64,000 nt of DNA from DSVZ01 sp964568145 (GCA_964568145.1 CAZMOZ010000007.1:124001-188000), one strand, 5' to 3'. Shown: positions 1-11,589, counted from the first letter of the stretch. Notes: generated by a model from the sequence alone, not told the origin. Program-made: numbers and translations.

Positions 1-1
1 G

Positions 2-316
2 ATTCACGCCGGCGGCCTGCGCTATCACGGCATGGCCCCCGCGGTGAGCCACGCGAAGAAGCTGGGGCTGATTGACGCCGTGGCCTACCCGCAGACGAAG
101 GTCTTCGAGGCGGCGGTGCTCTTCGCCCGCACCGAGGGCATCCTGCCCGCGCCCGAGCCCTCCCACGCCATCGCCGCCGTGCTGGACGAGGCGATCCGCT
201 GCCGCGAGGAAGGCCGCAAGAAGGTGATCCTCTTCAACCTCTGCGGCCACGGCATGCTCGACCTGACCGCGTACGACACCTACCTGTCCGGCAACCTCCG
301 GGACGGCGAGGCCTGA
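2..316 (+). CDS. trpB2: Tryptophan synthase beta chain, TrpB2 type (3' end only)
   Basis: The reading frame is already open at the left edge, so only the last ~104 residues are present. They match the C-terminal end of TrpB-like PLP enzymes of the TrpB2 class, with HAGGLRYHGMAP at the start, then FARTEGILPAPEPSHAI and a closing NLCGHGMLDLTAYD segment. TrpB2 condenses indole with serine (or O-phosphoserine in some lineages) to give tryptophan. The PLP lysine lies outside the window. The stop TGA is followed 36 nt later by the next gene, which does not look functionally related. The family assignment is firm; the choice of TrpB2 over TrpB1 rests on the C-terminal motif. Confidence 0.85.
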   Translation: MHAGGLRYHGMAPAVSHAKKLGLIDAVAYPQTKVFEAAVLFARTEGILPAPEPSHAIAAVLDEAIRCREEGRKKVILFNLCGHGMLDLTAYDTYLSGNLRDGEA

Positions 317-352
317 AACCGATTTTCCCGCCCACGGCGGGACGCACAAACC

Positions 353-1252
353 ATGAAACCCAAGAAACTCCTGTTGCTCGGCGGCGCGCTGGCGCTGCCA
401 GCTCTCGTGCTGGCCCAGCCCAGCTTCACCGGCCTTTACCCCATCGGGGTGGAAGGGCTCAAATCCGGCTCGCTGCCCCCGCCCGGGTTCTACCTGCGGG
501 ACTACAACCTCGCTTACTACAGCGATCAATTGAACGACGCCAGCGGCGACGAACTGCCCCTCGAATTCGAGGCCTTCGTATACGCCAACGCCATCCGGCC
601 GATCTGGATCACCGACTTCCAGATCCTCGGCGCCTATTACGGCTGCGACGTGCTCGTGCCGTTCCTCTATAAGAACGTCAAGGTCATGGGCGAGCGCGAC
701 GAGGTGTTCAACCTCGGCGACATCTTCATCGAGCCCATCACGCTCTCCTGGCACTGGCAGCGCGCGGACCTGGGCATCGGCTACGGCATCTGGGCGCCCA
801 CCGGCGACGGTGACCCGGAAAGCATCACTGGCGGCACCGGCCAGGGCACTTGGACGCACATGGTCACCGCCGGCGGCACGCTCTACCTGGACGCCCGGAA
901 GACCTGGTCGCTCTCCGCGCTGGCCCGCTACGAAATCAATTACGAAAGCACCGATTACGACATCACCCCCGGCGACACGCTCTCGCTCGAGGGCGGCCTG
1001 GGCAAGGCGTTCACCCCGACCTTCGAGGCGGGTGTCTGGGCCTATTACCAGGGCCAGATGACCGAGGACGAGGCCAACGGCGCCATCCCGGCCAGCGACA
1101 ACAAAGACAACGTCGTGGGCGTGGGCCCTGAATTCGTCTGGTTCTGGCAGAAGGCCGGCCTGTTTGTCTCGCTGCGCTACGGCTACGAAGTCCTGGCCGA
1201 AGACCGGCCGCAAGGCCATCGCGGCACATTGACCCTCACCAAGAAATTCTGA
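353..1252 (+). CDS. Outer-membrane barrel protein, 'MetA-pathway of phenol degradation' family (COG4313)
   Basis: A 299-residue protein with an N-terminal signal peptide (MKPKKLLLLGG then a hydrophobic stretch ending ALVLA). Its body of alternating short strands and aromatic residues is typical of an outer-membrane beta-barrel. The opening 'TGLYPIGVEGLKSGSLPPPGFYLRDYN' region and the closing 'SLRYGYEVLAEDRPQGHRGTLTLTKKF' are characteristic of the COG4313 family, often annotated as a phenol-degradation or SphA-like transporter although its substrate is generally unknown. No pathway genes for aromatics lie nearby, so the metabolic name should not be taken literally. A strong hairpin terminator follows the stop. 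Confidence 0.75.
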   Translation: MKPKKLLLLGGALALPALVLAQPSFTGLYPIGVEGLKSGSLPPPGFYLRDYNLAYYSDQLNDASGDELPLEFEAFVYANAIRPIWITDFQILGAYYGCDVLVPFLYKNVKVMGERDEVFNLGDIFIEPITLSWHWQRADLGIGYGIWAPTGDGDPESITGGTGQGTWTHMVTAGGTLYLDARKTWSLSALARYEINYESTDYDITPGDTLSLEGGLGKAFTPTFEAGVWAYYQGQMTEDEANGAIPASDNKDNVVGVGPEFVWFWQKAGLFVSLRYGYEVLAEDRPQGHRGTLTLTKKF

Positions 1253-1275
1253 ACTGGACTTTCCGTGCGTTCGCC

Positions 1276-1312
1276 GCGCCGGCGGGAACCCTTCCGCCGG
1301 CGCTTTGCTTTT
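1276..1312 (+). terminator. Rho-independent terminator after the barrel gene
   Basis: A 10-bp perfect stem (GCGCCGGCGG at 1276-1285 pairing with CCGCCGGCGC at 1294-1303) is followed directly by TTTGCTTTT, 24 nt after the stop of the preceding gene. Confidence 0.8.
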
Positions 1313-1319
1313 GCGTCCG

Positions 1320-1382
1320 GGTGGGTCGCCCCTCGCTGAGAGGCAACGGGATCCGGCGTCTCGGCGAGACGCCGGCTACCAC
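1320..1382 (+). repeat. Double-hairpin intergenic repeat, family A copy 1
   Basis: First hairpin GTCGCCCCT/(A)GAGGCAAC (decayed) followed by CCGGCGTCTC-GGC-GAGACGCCGG, a perfect 10-bp stem, then GGCTACC. Same layout as the copies near 2.7, 18.0, 25.3 and 28.7 kb. Confidence 0.7.
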
Positions 1383-1440
1383 GTCTTGACCCAACAACGG
1401 CCTTGCGGGGCCGGCCGGGCTTTCGCAGCCTTGCCCTCGT

Positions 1441-2634
1441 ATGCTTGAAGCCGCCCATGCCTTTCAGCGGCACTTTGGCGCCGCCCCCGCCCAGCTTGCG
1501 CGGGCCCCGGGCCGCGTCGAGCTCCTTGGCAACCACACGGATTACAACCAGGGCCTGATCATGGCGCTGGCGGTGGACAAGTTCGTCTTCATGGCCGGCG
1601 CCCCGCGCGCGGACGACGTGGTGGAGCTGTTTTCCACCGCCTTTCCCGAACCGGCGAAATTCAGCCTGTCCAGCACGGAACGCGAAACCGCCGCGCCCTG
1701 GGCCAATTACAGCAAGGGGCTGTTGCTCCAGCTCCGCGAGCGCGGCGTGCCGCTGCGCGGCTTCAACGCCGCCATCCACAGCACCATCCCGCTGGGCGCC
1801 GGCCTGAGCAGCTCGGCCGCCCTGCTCGTGGCCACGGCGCTGCTGGTCCGCAAGCTTTATCCGTACTCGCTCGACGCGGAGGGCCGGGGCGTCGCGCTGC
1901 CACGGCTGGGCGTGGGCGAACTCCCCGCCCCGGGCACGGTCGAGAAACTGGCGCTGGCGAAGCTGTGTCAGGCCGCGGAAAACCGGTTCGTGGGCGTCAA
2001 CTGCGGCCTGCTGGACCATATCTCCTCGCTATTCGGCTCCGCCAGCCACGTGATCCTCATTGACTGCCAGAGCCTGGGCGTGGACTGGACGCCGTTCGCG
2101 CCGGACCTCGCGGTGGTGGTCTGCCATTCCGGCGTCCACCACGCGCTGGTGGCCGGCGAATACAACGACCGCCGCGCCACGTGCGAAGCGGCGGCGCGGG
2201 CGCTGGGCGTGCCGGCGTTGCGGGCGGTGACGCCGGAAAGGCTGGCGGTCAGCCGCGGCCGGCTCACGCCGCATCAGTACGAGTGCGCGCTGCACGTCGT
2301 GGGCGAGACCGACCGCGTGGCGCGCGGCGCGACGTTGCTGCGCGCCGGCGATTTCGCCGGGTTCGGCCGGCTGCTCTTCGAGAGCCACGCCAGTTCGCGC
2401 GACAACTTTCACAACAGTTGCCCGGAGTTGGACGAACTGGTGGAACTGGCCCGCGCGCATCCGGCCTGCTTGGGCGCGCGGCTGACCGGCGGGGGCTTCG
2501 GCGGGGCCACGTTGAACCTCGTCAAACGCGAGACGGAGGAGGACTTCCGCGCCCACGTGGCGGCCGGCTATCGGCTGCGGACCGGCCGCGCGCTGGAATC
2601 GTGGGTCTGCCAGGTGGTGGACGGCGCGGCCTGA
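1441..2634 (+). CDS. galK: Galactokinase
   Basis: A 397-residue GHMP-family kinase that phosphorylates galactose at C1 using ATP (Leloir pathway, cytoplasm). Visible hallmarks are the galactokinase signature GRVELLGNHTDYN near residues 25-37, the ATP-binding loop PLGAGLSSSAAL near 117-128, and the C-terminal GHMP motif 'GARLTGGGFGGATLN'. The length fits the family (about 380-400). The ATG at 1441 leaves a normal N-terminus; no clear ribosome binding site is visible upstream, as for many genes here. No other Leloir genes (galT, galE) are adjacent, but a GH42-type galactosidase homologue lies 16 kb downstream. Confidence 0.95.
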   Translation: MLEAAHAFQRHFGAAPAQLARAPGRVELLGNHTDYNQGLIMALAVDKFVFMAGAPRADDVVELFSTAFPEPAKFSLSSTERETAAPWANYSKGLLLQLRERGVPLRGFNAAIHSTIPLGAGLSSSAALLVATALLVRKLYPYSLDAEGRGVALPRLGVGELPAPGTVEKLALAKLCQAAENRFVGVNCGLLDHISSLFGSASHVILIDCQSLGVDWTPFAPDLAVVVCHSGVHHALVAGEYNDRRATCEAAARALGVPALRAVTPERLAVSRGRLTPHQYECALHVVGETDRVARGATLLRAGDFAGFGRLLFESHASSRDNFHNSCPELDELVELARAHPACLGARLTGGGFGGATLNLVKRETEEDFRAHVAAGYRLRTGRALESWVCQVVDGAA

Positions 2635-2973
2635 GCGCTGGCGCTACACGGTGGGTTCCCCTCGCAGGCAGGCCACCCCTCGCTGAGGGGCGACACGGGC
2701 CGGCCTCTGAGCCGGAGGCCGGCCACCTGCCCTCCGGACCAACAGCCTTCTCGCCGATGAGCGACACGACCCGGCGTCTGAGCGAGACGCCGGCTGCCTG
2801 CATGGGGCTCGCGGCGCTCGCCCCTCCGACCGCTGGGCGAAAGCGCCGGTGAACTGGCGCAGTCCAAAGCGCGTCCAGACTTGCCCGGCGGGCGGTTTCG
2901 GCCAACAGTCCGGCCATCGCCTCCGGCCCACCGCGCGGTGCCGGCCGGAGCGGCGGATGTTGACAGCAAGCGC
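2635..2973. repeat. Gene-free spacer packed with family A hairpins
   Basis: The 339 bp between galK and sucA hold one family A doublet (2670-2727: CCCCTCGCTGAGGGG, then CGGCCTCTGAGCCGGAGGCCGG) and a second, partial one (2763-2800: CGGCGTCTGAGCGAGACGCCG). A stretch at 2804-2823 (GGGCTCGCGGCGCTCGCCCC) recurs at 36233 and, altered, at 60907. Nothing protein-coding is evident. The sucA promoter must lie in the last ~100 bp, but I see no clear -35/-10. Confidence 0.6.
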
Positions 2974-5853
<2,880 letters not shown>

Positions 5854-5856
5854 ACC

Positions 5857-7083
5857 ATGGCCCTCGAACTCGTTGTCCCCTCGGTCGGCGAATCCGTCAC
5901 CGAAGTCGAAATCGGCGACTGGCTCAAACAGCCCGGCGACCCCGTCCGCAAGGACGAGGCCGTGGTCGTCATCGAGACTGACAAGGCCACGCTGGAAATC
6001 TTCGCGCCCGCCGACGGCACGCTGGGCCGGCAGCTCAAGCGCAAAGGCGAAAAGGTCGCGGTGGGCGAAGTCGTGGGCACGGTCGAAACCGACGCCGCGC
6101 CAGTTCGACCCGCGCCCGCGGCGAAACCTGCTGCCGCCGCTCCAGCCGCCCAGCCGCCCGCCAGGCCCGCGGCCGAACCGCGCGTGATGCCCGCCGCCGC
6201 GCGCGCCGGCGCCCAGGCCGGCTTGAAGGCCGGGGAAATCCCCGGCACCGGCCCGGGCGGACGCGTGCTCAAGGAAGACGTGCGGCGCGCCGTCGAGGCC
6301 CAGGCCGCGCCTCCACCCGCCGCGGAGCTCGCGCCCGCGCCGGCAGCTCCGCCTTCAGCCCCGCCCGCTGCCGCGCCCGCCGGGCGCGAGGAAGAGGTGG
6401 TTCCCATGAGCCTCCTCCGGCGCAAGATAGCCGAGCGGCTTTTGCAGGCGCAGAACACCATGGCGCTGCTCACCACGTTCAACGAGGTGGACATGACCGC
6501 CGTGATGACCTTGCGCGCGCAATTCCAGGAGAAATTCCAGGAGCGTTACCAGGTCAAGTTGGGCTTCATGTCCTTCTTCGTGAAGGCGAGCATCGAGGCG
6601 CTCAAGGAAGTGCCGGCCCTCAACGCCGAAATCCGCGGCCAGAGCATCGCCTATCGCAATTACTTCGACATCGGCGTGGCCATCGGCGGCGGGCGCGGCC
6701 TGGTGGTGCCGGTGCTGCGCCACGCCGAGCGCCTGAGCTTCGCGGAGCTCGAACTGGCCATCGGCGACTTCGCCAGACGGGCGAAGGAAAACAAGCTCAA
6801 GCCCGACGAGCTGGCCGGGGGCACCTTCACCATCACCAATGGCGGCGTGTACGGCTCGCTGCTGTCCACCCCGCTGATCAACCCGCCGCAGAGCGGGGTG
6901 CTGGGCATGCACGCCATCCAGGACCGCCCGGTGGCGCGCGACGGGCAGGTGGTCATCCGGCCCATGATGTACCTAGCCCTGACCTACGACCACCGCCTGG
7001 TGGACGGCCGCGAGGCGGTGACCTTCCTGCGCCGGGTCAAGGACCTGATCGAAAACCCCGCCCGGATGCTGCTGGAGGTATGA
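5857..7083 (+). CDS. sucB: Dihydrolipoyllysine succinyltransferase (E2 of 2-oxoglutarate dehydrogenase)
   Basis: The 408-residue core of the complex. Residues 1-77 form one lipoyl domain with the lipoylated lysine K43 in ETDKATLEI. An Ala/Pro-rich linker follows, then the peripheral E1/E3-binding domain (~109-148, ending GGRVLKEDVRRAVEA), a second Ala/Pro linker, and the catalytic acyltransferase domain with active-site H379 and D383 in TYDHRLVDGRE. Size and domain order fit SucB with a single lipoyl domain. The stop codon overlaps the start of the next gene (ATGA), a DNA methyltransferase, instead of leading into lpd. Confidence 0.95.
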   Translation: MALELVVPSVGESVTEVEIGDWLKQPGDPVRKDEAVVVIETDKATLEIFAPADGTLGRQLKRKGEKVAVGEVVGTVETDAAPVRPAPAAKPAAAAPAAQPPARPAAEPRVMPAAARAGAQAGLKAGEIPGTGPGGRVLKEDVRRAVEAQAAPPPAAELAPAPAAPPSAPPAAAPAGREEEVVPMSLLRRKIAERLLQAQNTMALLTTFNEVDMTAVMTLRAQFQEKFQERYQVKLGFMSFFVKASIEALKEVPALNAEIRGQSIAYRNYFDIGVAIGGGRGLVVPVLRHAERLSFAELELAIGDFARRAKENKLKPDELAGGTFTITNGGVYGSLLSTPLINPPQSGVLGMHAIQDRPVARDGQVVIRPMMYLALTYDHRLVDGREAVTFLRRVKDLIENPARMLLEV

Positions 7084-8486
7084 ACACTACTTCACCCTTC
7101 CTCTTCGAGCTTGGCGACCCGGACAAGGTGCCGGCCGGGAAGACCCGGGGTGTCGCTGCCATCGGGCAGGAAAACACGTTGCAGAAGGAGGACTCGCCGG
7201 TGCACGGCTGGTACCGGTTTGTGCTCGCGTACCCACCTCACCTGGTCCGCCAGTATCTCGACCGCTTCGGAGTGGGCGGCGACGACTTCGTTTTCGATCC
7301 GTTCTGCGGCACGGGAACCACGCTGGTAGAAGCCAAGAAGCAAAGGATCCCCAGCGTCGGTTGTGACGCGCATCCACTCGCCGTGCTCGTGTCGCGGGTC
7401 AAAACCGACTGGAGCCTCGACCCCGCGGTCTTGCGCCAAGTGTTCCGGGGCATCCTGCGTTCGGCGACCCGGGCCAGCACGGAGGCGGGGCTGGAGGAAC
7501 TTTCGTTTGACGCGGCGGTCCTGCACGAGGAAACCGGCCAAGAGATCAATGCCGCATGGGGGCTCAGCGAGGAGGAAGCCAGGTTGCTTCCGACCGGTTT
7601 CCTCAGCCAGCGGCCACTCCGACGGCTGCTCATTCTGAGACAGACGATCGAACACGAAAGCGCCGGCTTTCCGGCTTCGGTGCGGGACTTTTTCCTTGTG
7701 GCACTGGCGCACGTCACCGCCAACGGAGCCGGCAATTTTGCGTTCGGCCCCGAAATTTACCGCACCCGGCCCAAACCCGACTACGACGTTGCCGGTCACT
7801 TCGCACGTCATGCGGACATGATGATCACCGAACTGAGCCGGCTCCGGGAGTCCGGCTTCAGTGCGGTGCCGGCCGTGATCCGTCAGGACGACGCACGACG
7901 CCTGGCAACCATCCCGGACGGCATCTCAGTCGTCATCACTTCGCCCCCATATCCCAACGAAAAGGACTACACCCGCACCACCCGCGTGGAATCCGTTCTG
8001 CTGCGGCTGGTCACTGACCGGGCCGCTTTGCGCGAACTCAAGGAATCCCTGTTGCGCTCCAACACGCGCAACGTTTTCGTGGACGACACCGACGCGGACG
8101 AAGTGCGGGAATTCCCCTCGATCCAGCGGGTCTGCCAGCAGATCGAGGCGCGACGGATCCAACTGGGCAAGGACAGCGGCTTCGAGCGGCTCTATCACAA
8201 GGTCGTCAGCCACTATTTCGGCGGCATGCGGCGGCACTTCCGCGCGTTGTGGCCGAAACTGCGAAGGCGGGCGAAACTCGTCTACGTCGTGGGCGACCAG
8301 TTGTCGTTCCTGATGGTCCCGGTCCCCACCGCCCGCCTGCTTGCCGAAGTGGCAGAGGCGGAAGGGTTCAAGACCGTGGGCTGCGACCTCTGGCGCGAGC
8401 GCATCGGCACCAAGGTGCGCAACTCGCTCACGAACGAAAAGACCGTGCGCGTCCGCGAAGAGGTGTTGCTGCTGGAAAAGGACTGA
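7080..8486 (+). CDS. DNA methyltransferase (amino-MTase, probable N4-cytosine/N6-adenine)
   Basis: A 468-residue SAM-dependent DNA methyltransferase. Motif I (SAM binding) is DPFCGTGTT at residues 73-81, with the following strand 'SVGCDAHPLA'. The catalytic motif IV is TSPPY at 287-291. TSPPY is usual for exocyclic-amino methylation, often N4-cytosine. The ~200-residue stretch between motifs I and IV would hold target recognition, which resembles the alpha arrangement. The start codon overlaps the sucB stop by 4 nt. The next gene, a nuclease candidate, starts 2 nt after the stop, so the two read as a restriction-modification pair. Recognition sequence cannot be deduced. It could instead be an orphan or phage-type methyltransferase. 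Confidence 0.85.
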   Translation: MNTTSPFLFELGDPDKVPAGKTRGVAAIGQENTLQKEDSPVHGWYRFVLAYPPHLVRQYLDRFGVGGDDFVFDPFCGTGTTLVEAKKQRIPSVGCDAHPLAVLVSRVKTDWSLDPAVLRQVFRGILRSATRASTEAGLEELSFDAAVLHEETGQEINAAWGLSEEEARLLPTGFLSQRPLRRLLILRQTIEHESAGFPASVRDFFLVALAHVTANGAGNFAFGPEIYRTRPKPDYDVAGHFARHADMMITELSRLRESGFSAVPAVIRQDDARRLATIPDGISVVITSPPYPNEKDYTRTTRVESVLLRLVTDRAALRELKESLLRSNTRNVFVDDTDADEVREFPSIQRVCQQIEARRIQLGKDSGFERLYHKVVSHYFGGMRRHFRALWPKLRRRAKLVYVVGDQLSFLMVPVPTARLLAEVAEAEGFKTVGCDLWRERIGTKVRNSLTNEKTVRVREEVLLLEKD

Positions 8487-8488
8487 GA

Positions 8489-9310
8489 ATGAAGACCGGA
8501 ACAAAGCGAGGCACGGCCCAGGCCCGAAGCCGGGACGAAGTCATCCGCCGGGTGTTCCAGGCGAACTTTACTCCAGGAGCGGTGGAGGTGCCGTTCACCA
8601 TGCAGCAGGTGCGCGAGGCCATCGCTGCGGTCGCGCGCGAACGACCGGGCTACCATGAACACAACGTGGCGGATGTGCGTTACGAATACGCTTCCGGCCG
8701 CCGTCCCTTGCCGGAAGCCGTCGACCGGCACGGGCCGTGGATGATTGTCGGGCGGGGCAAGGCCCGCTACGCCTTCGTGAAGATTGCTACCGCTCCGGCC
8801 GTTCAGGTGCCGCAGGATCTGTGCGTGATTCTTTTGCCGGATGCCACGCCTGAAGTCGTGCTGGAGTATGCGGGTAGCGACGAACAGGGCTTGCTGGCCA
8901 AGATCCATTACAATCGCCTGCTGGACATCTTTCTGCAGATCACCTGTTACCACCTGCAAAACCACTGGCGCACCTCCATCGCGGGAAAAGGCCAGTGTGA
9001 AATCGACGACCTCTACGTGGGCCTGAATCAAAACGGCAGCCAGTTTGTCATCCCGGTGGAAGCCAAATGCGCCGGCGAAACCCTGAGCAAAACCCAGGTC
9101 GTTCAGAACATAGACTTTGCCCGGACACAGTATCCCAGATTGATTCTGCGTCTGGTCGGCGTGCAGGAGTTGAAGGACGGCTCGCTGGTCCTGATCGAAT
9201 TCACGCCCGCCACGCACCCAGACGAGGTGAAGATCAAGGAGCTGCGCCGCTACAAATTGGTGCCGATGTCTGAGGTGCCTCCTCAAGATCAGCAACCCCC
9301 GGCCCAATGA
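8489..9310 (+). CDS. Putative restriction endonuclease, PD-(D/E)XK-like
   Basis: A 273-residue protein I cannot place in a named family. It has a plausible PD-(D/E)XK nuclease core: EIDDLYVG at residues 171-178, followed by a strand ending in VEAKC (E191-A-K193), giving D173-x17-E-x-K. 'FVIPVEAKCAGETLSKTQVVQNIDFA' resembles nuclease segments that describe a locus sequence. It starts 2 nt after the methyltransferase stop, the classic layout of a type II system. The ATG at 8489 was chosen because longer frames run back inside the methyltransferase. It may cleave the sequence that the partner methylates, but this is inferred from motif and position only. Confidence 0.65.
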   Translation: MKTGTKRGTAQARSRDEVIRRVFQANFTPGAVEVPFTMQQVREAIAAVARERPGYHEHNVADVRYEYASGRRPLPEAVDRHGPWMIVGRGKARYAFVKIATAPAVQVPQDLCVILLPDATPEVVLEYAGSDEQGLLAKIHYNRLLDIFLQITCYHLQNHWRTSIAGKGQCEIDDLYVGLNQNGSQFVIPVEAKCAGETLSKTQVVQNIDFARTQYPRLILRLVGVQELKDGSLVLIEFTPATHPDEVKIKELRRYKLVPMSEVPPQDQQPPAQ

Positions 9311-9378
9311 CGAAGCACGCGCGTATCGCTGCTTGGCAACGTATTTCAGTTTGAGCGGAAGCACAAAGCAAGTCCCCT

Positions 9379-9672
9379 ATGACGACGAAGCAACAGCGGG
9401 TTCTGAAGCATCTGGAGGAGAGTGACGAGCTTCGGATCGATGCCGAGGGCCGGGTGGTTGAGCGGACCTTCCACGGGATCCATGGCGATGCTGAAGACCT
9501 GGCGGTGTCCTTGGTCTGGATGGACGCTGCTGGGTGCCAATGGCTGGCGAAGTTCACCGAACAAAGTCTGGACGACGCGGAGATCGGTTCCGACTTCATT
9601 TCGCTACGGGACACCGAGCATCAATCCCTCAGCATCAAAGGTTTCAGCTTGGAACCCGTTCTGATGCGCTGA
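9379..9672 (+). CDS. Small conserved-looking protein of the R-M module, unknown function
   Basis: A 97-residue acidic protein with no signal peptide or membrane segment (MTTKQQRVLKHLEESDELR... ending EPVLMR). I do not recognise a family. It lies 68 nt after the nuclease gene and 49 nt before lpd, on the same strand, so it seems to belong to the block inserted between sucB and lpd. Its size would fit a controller or immunity-type protein, but no helix-turn-helix is obvious, so no role is assigned. Because coding density here is high and the frame is clean, it is probably real. Confidence 0.5.
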   Translation: MTTKQQRVLKHLEESDELRIDAEGRVVERTFHGIHGDAEDLAVSLVWMDAAGCQWLAKFTEQSLDDAEIGSDFISLRDTEHQSLSIKGFSLEPVLMR

Positions 9673-9721
9673 GTCGCCTTTCTACGCAGTTGAATGACCT
9701 GACCAGCACCCTCGACTCCTC

Positions 9722-11107
9722 GTGACCACCTACGATCTCCTCGTCCTCGGCGCTGGGCCGGGCGGCTACCAGGCCGCGCTGCGCGGCGCGCAACTGGGCC
9801 TGCACGTGGCCTGCGTCGAACGCGAGCCCGCCCTGGGCGGCACCTGCCTGCGCATCGGCTGCATCCCCAGCAAGGCCCTGCTCGAATCCAGCGAGAAGTT
9901 CGCCGAGGCCCGCCACGCCCTGGCCCGGCACGGCATCCAAACCGGCCCCGTCGCACTGGACCTGCCGGCCATGCTCCGCCGCAAGGACGCCGTCGTGGCT
10001 GCGCTCACCAAGGGCGTCGAGGCCCTGTTCAGGAAAAACCGGGTCACCCGCTTCACCGGCTACGCGCGCCTGGCGGGCCCCGGCCGCGTGGTGGTGGAAA
10101 ATGGCGCCGGCGCCACCGAGCTGACCGCCCGGCACATCTTGATTGCCACCGGCAGCAAACCCGCGTCCCTGCCCGGCGTGGCGTACGACGGCGAGCGCAT
10201 CGGCACCAGCACCGAGGCGTTGAGTTACCCGGAGGTGCCGAAGCACCTGGTGGTCATTGGCGCCGGTTACATCGGCCTCGAACTGGGCTCGGTCTGGCGC
10301 CGCCTGGGTGCGAAGGTGACCGTGCTCGAGTTTCTGCCCCGCATCCTGCCGGGCATGGACGGCGAACTGGCCGCCGAAGCGCAGAAGTTGCTGGCCCGCC
10401 AGGGCCTCGAGTTCCGCCTGGGCGCGCGGGTGATCGGCGCCACGGTCACGCCGGGCGGTTGCCGCGTGGAAATCGAGGGCGCCGAGCCGGTGGAGTGCGA
10501 CCGCTTGCTCGTGGCCGCGGGCCGCGTGCCCAACACCGAAAACCTCGGCCTCGAGACCGTGGGCCTCGCGCCCGACGAGAAAGGCCGCATCCCCGTGGAC
10601 GAGCACTTCGCCACGCGCGCGCCGGGTATTTACGCCATCGGCGACGTGATCGGCGGGCCGATGCTCGCGCACAAAGCGGGCGAGGAAGGCGTGGCCTGCG
10701 TCGAGCGGCTGGTCACCGGCTACGGGCACGTGGATTACCAGACCATCCCGGGCGTGTGCTACACCGAGCCGGAGATCGCCTCGGTGGGCCGCACTGAGGA
10801 CCAGCTCAAGAACGACGGGATCGCGTACCGCAAAGGCGTGTTCCCGTTCCTGGCCAACGGGCGGGCGAAGACGCTCGGCCAGACCGAGGGCCGCGTGAAG
10901 GTCCTGGCCGACGCGGACACCGACCGCGTGCTGGGCGTCCACATCATCGGCCCGCGGGCGGGCGACCTGATCGCCGAGGCGGCGACGGCGATGGCGTTTG
11001 GCGCGAGCAGCGAGGACATTGCCCGCGTCTGCCACGCGCATCCCACGCTGGCGGAGTCGCTCAAGGAAGCCGCGCTGGCCGTGACGGGACCGGCGATTCA
11101 CATCTAG
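9722..11107 (+). CDS. lpd: Dihydrolipoyl dehydrogenase (E3)
   Basis: A 461-residue flavoprotein that reoxidises the dihydrolipoyl arm of SucB, passing electrons to NAD+. The N-terminal FAD Rossmann motif is GAGPGGYQAA (~10-19), the redox-active disulfide is C42-x4-C47 in GGTCLRIGCIPSKA, a second dinucleotide fold reads VIGAGYIGLELGS, and the interface histidine lies in CHAHPTLAESLKEA near the C-terminus. The start is GTG at 9722; the next in-frame ATG would remove the FAD motif. It completes the sucA-sucB-lpd set, separated from sucB by 2.6 kb of restriction-modification-like genes. Confidence 0.95.
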   Translation: MTTYDLLVLGAGPGGYQAALRGAQLGLHVACVEREPALGGTCLRIGCIPSKALLESSEKFAEARHALARHGIQTGPVALDLPAMLRRKDAVVAALTKGVEALFRKNRVTRFTGYARLAGPGRVVVENGAGATELTARHILIATGSKPASLPGVAYDGERIGTSTEALSYPEVPKHLVVIGAGYIGLELGSVWRRLGAKVTVLEFLPRILPGMDGELAAEAQKLLARQGLEFRLGARVIGATVTPGGCRVEIEGAEPVECDRLLVAAGRVPNTENLGLETVGLAPDEKGRIPVDEHFATRAPGIYAIGDVIGGPMLAHKAGEEGVACVERLVTGYGHVDYQTIPGVCYTEPEIASVGRTEDQLKNDGIAYRKGVFPFLANGRAKTLGQTEGRVKVLADADTDRVLGVHIIGPRAGDLIAEAATAMAFGASSEDIARVCHAHPTLAESLKEAALAVTGPAIHI

Positions 11108-11171
11108 CGGCGGTCCGAACGCCCGTGTTAGACCCGAACTACTGAGTTGGCTGGGGAAGCAGGAATGGGTG

Positions 11172-11216
11172 GAACGGGCAACTGGTCCGTTCCGCGCGGC
11201 AACTTGCCGCGCGGTC
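11172..11216 (+). repeat. Hairpin repeat family F, copy 1
   Basis: GAACGGGCAACTGGTCCGTTC hairpin-like segment followed by CCGCGCGGCAA-C-TTGCCGCGCGG (11192-11214), an 11-bp perfect stem with a 1-nt centre. A related copy lies at 17927-17973 (GAACGGTCAACCTGGCCGTTC then GGCGGCAACCTGTCGCC). Confidence 0.5.
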
Positions 11217-11364
11217 TCCCCAGAGCGGTGGGCACGGTTTGGCGCGTCCGCCCTGCACGCGACCGGTGGCCGTTTCGCCCGGCTGGTAGCCCGTTCCACG
11301 CCGGTCAATCCAGTTTGTCGAGTTAAAAGTTGCGCGCGGTCCGATTGGCGGCCAGCATTCCAGC

Positions 11365-11589
11365 ATGAAACGGATGCACTTGACGGCCATTTTGGAGCGC
11401 GAAGACGATGGCTACGTGGCCTTGTGTCCGGAACTTGACGTGGCCAGTCAAGGCGACGACGTGAGCGACGCGCTGAACAATCTCCGCGAAGCCGTCGAGT
11501 TGTTTTTGGAATGCGCCACGCCGGAAGAAGTGGAGCGGCGCCACCACCCCGAAATCTTCGTGACCCGCTTCGAGGCGGCGTATGCCTAA
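11365..11589 (+). CDS. hicB: HicB-family antitoxin
   Basis: A 74-residue protein with the HicB partial RNase H-like fold: 'LTAILEREDDGYVALCPELDVASQGDDVSDALNNLREAVELFLE'. In type II HicAB modules HicB binds and neutralises the mRNA-cleaving toxin HicA and may repress the operon. This copy lacks an obvious C-terminal DNA-binding domain and so is a short HicB. It overlaps the downstream hicA gene by 8 nt. The antitoxin-first order is the reverse of the textbook hicAB order but is common for short HicB variants. It lies 257 bp after lpd. Confidence 0.85.
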   Translation: MKRMHLTAILEREDDGYVALCPELDVASQGDDVSDALNNLREAVELFLECATPEEVERRHHPEIFVTRFEAAYA

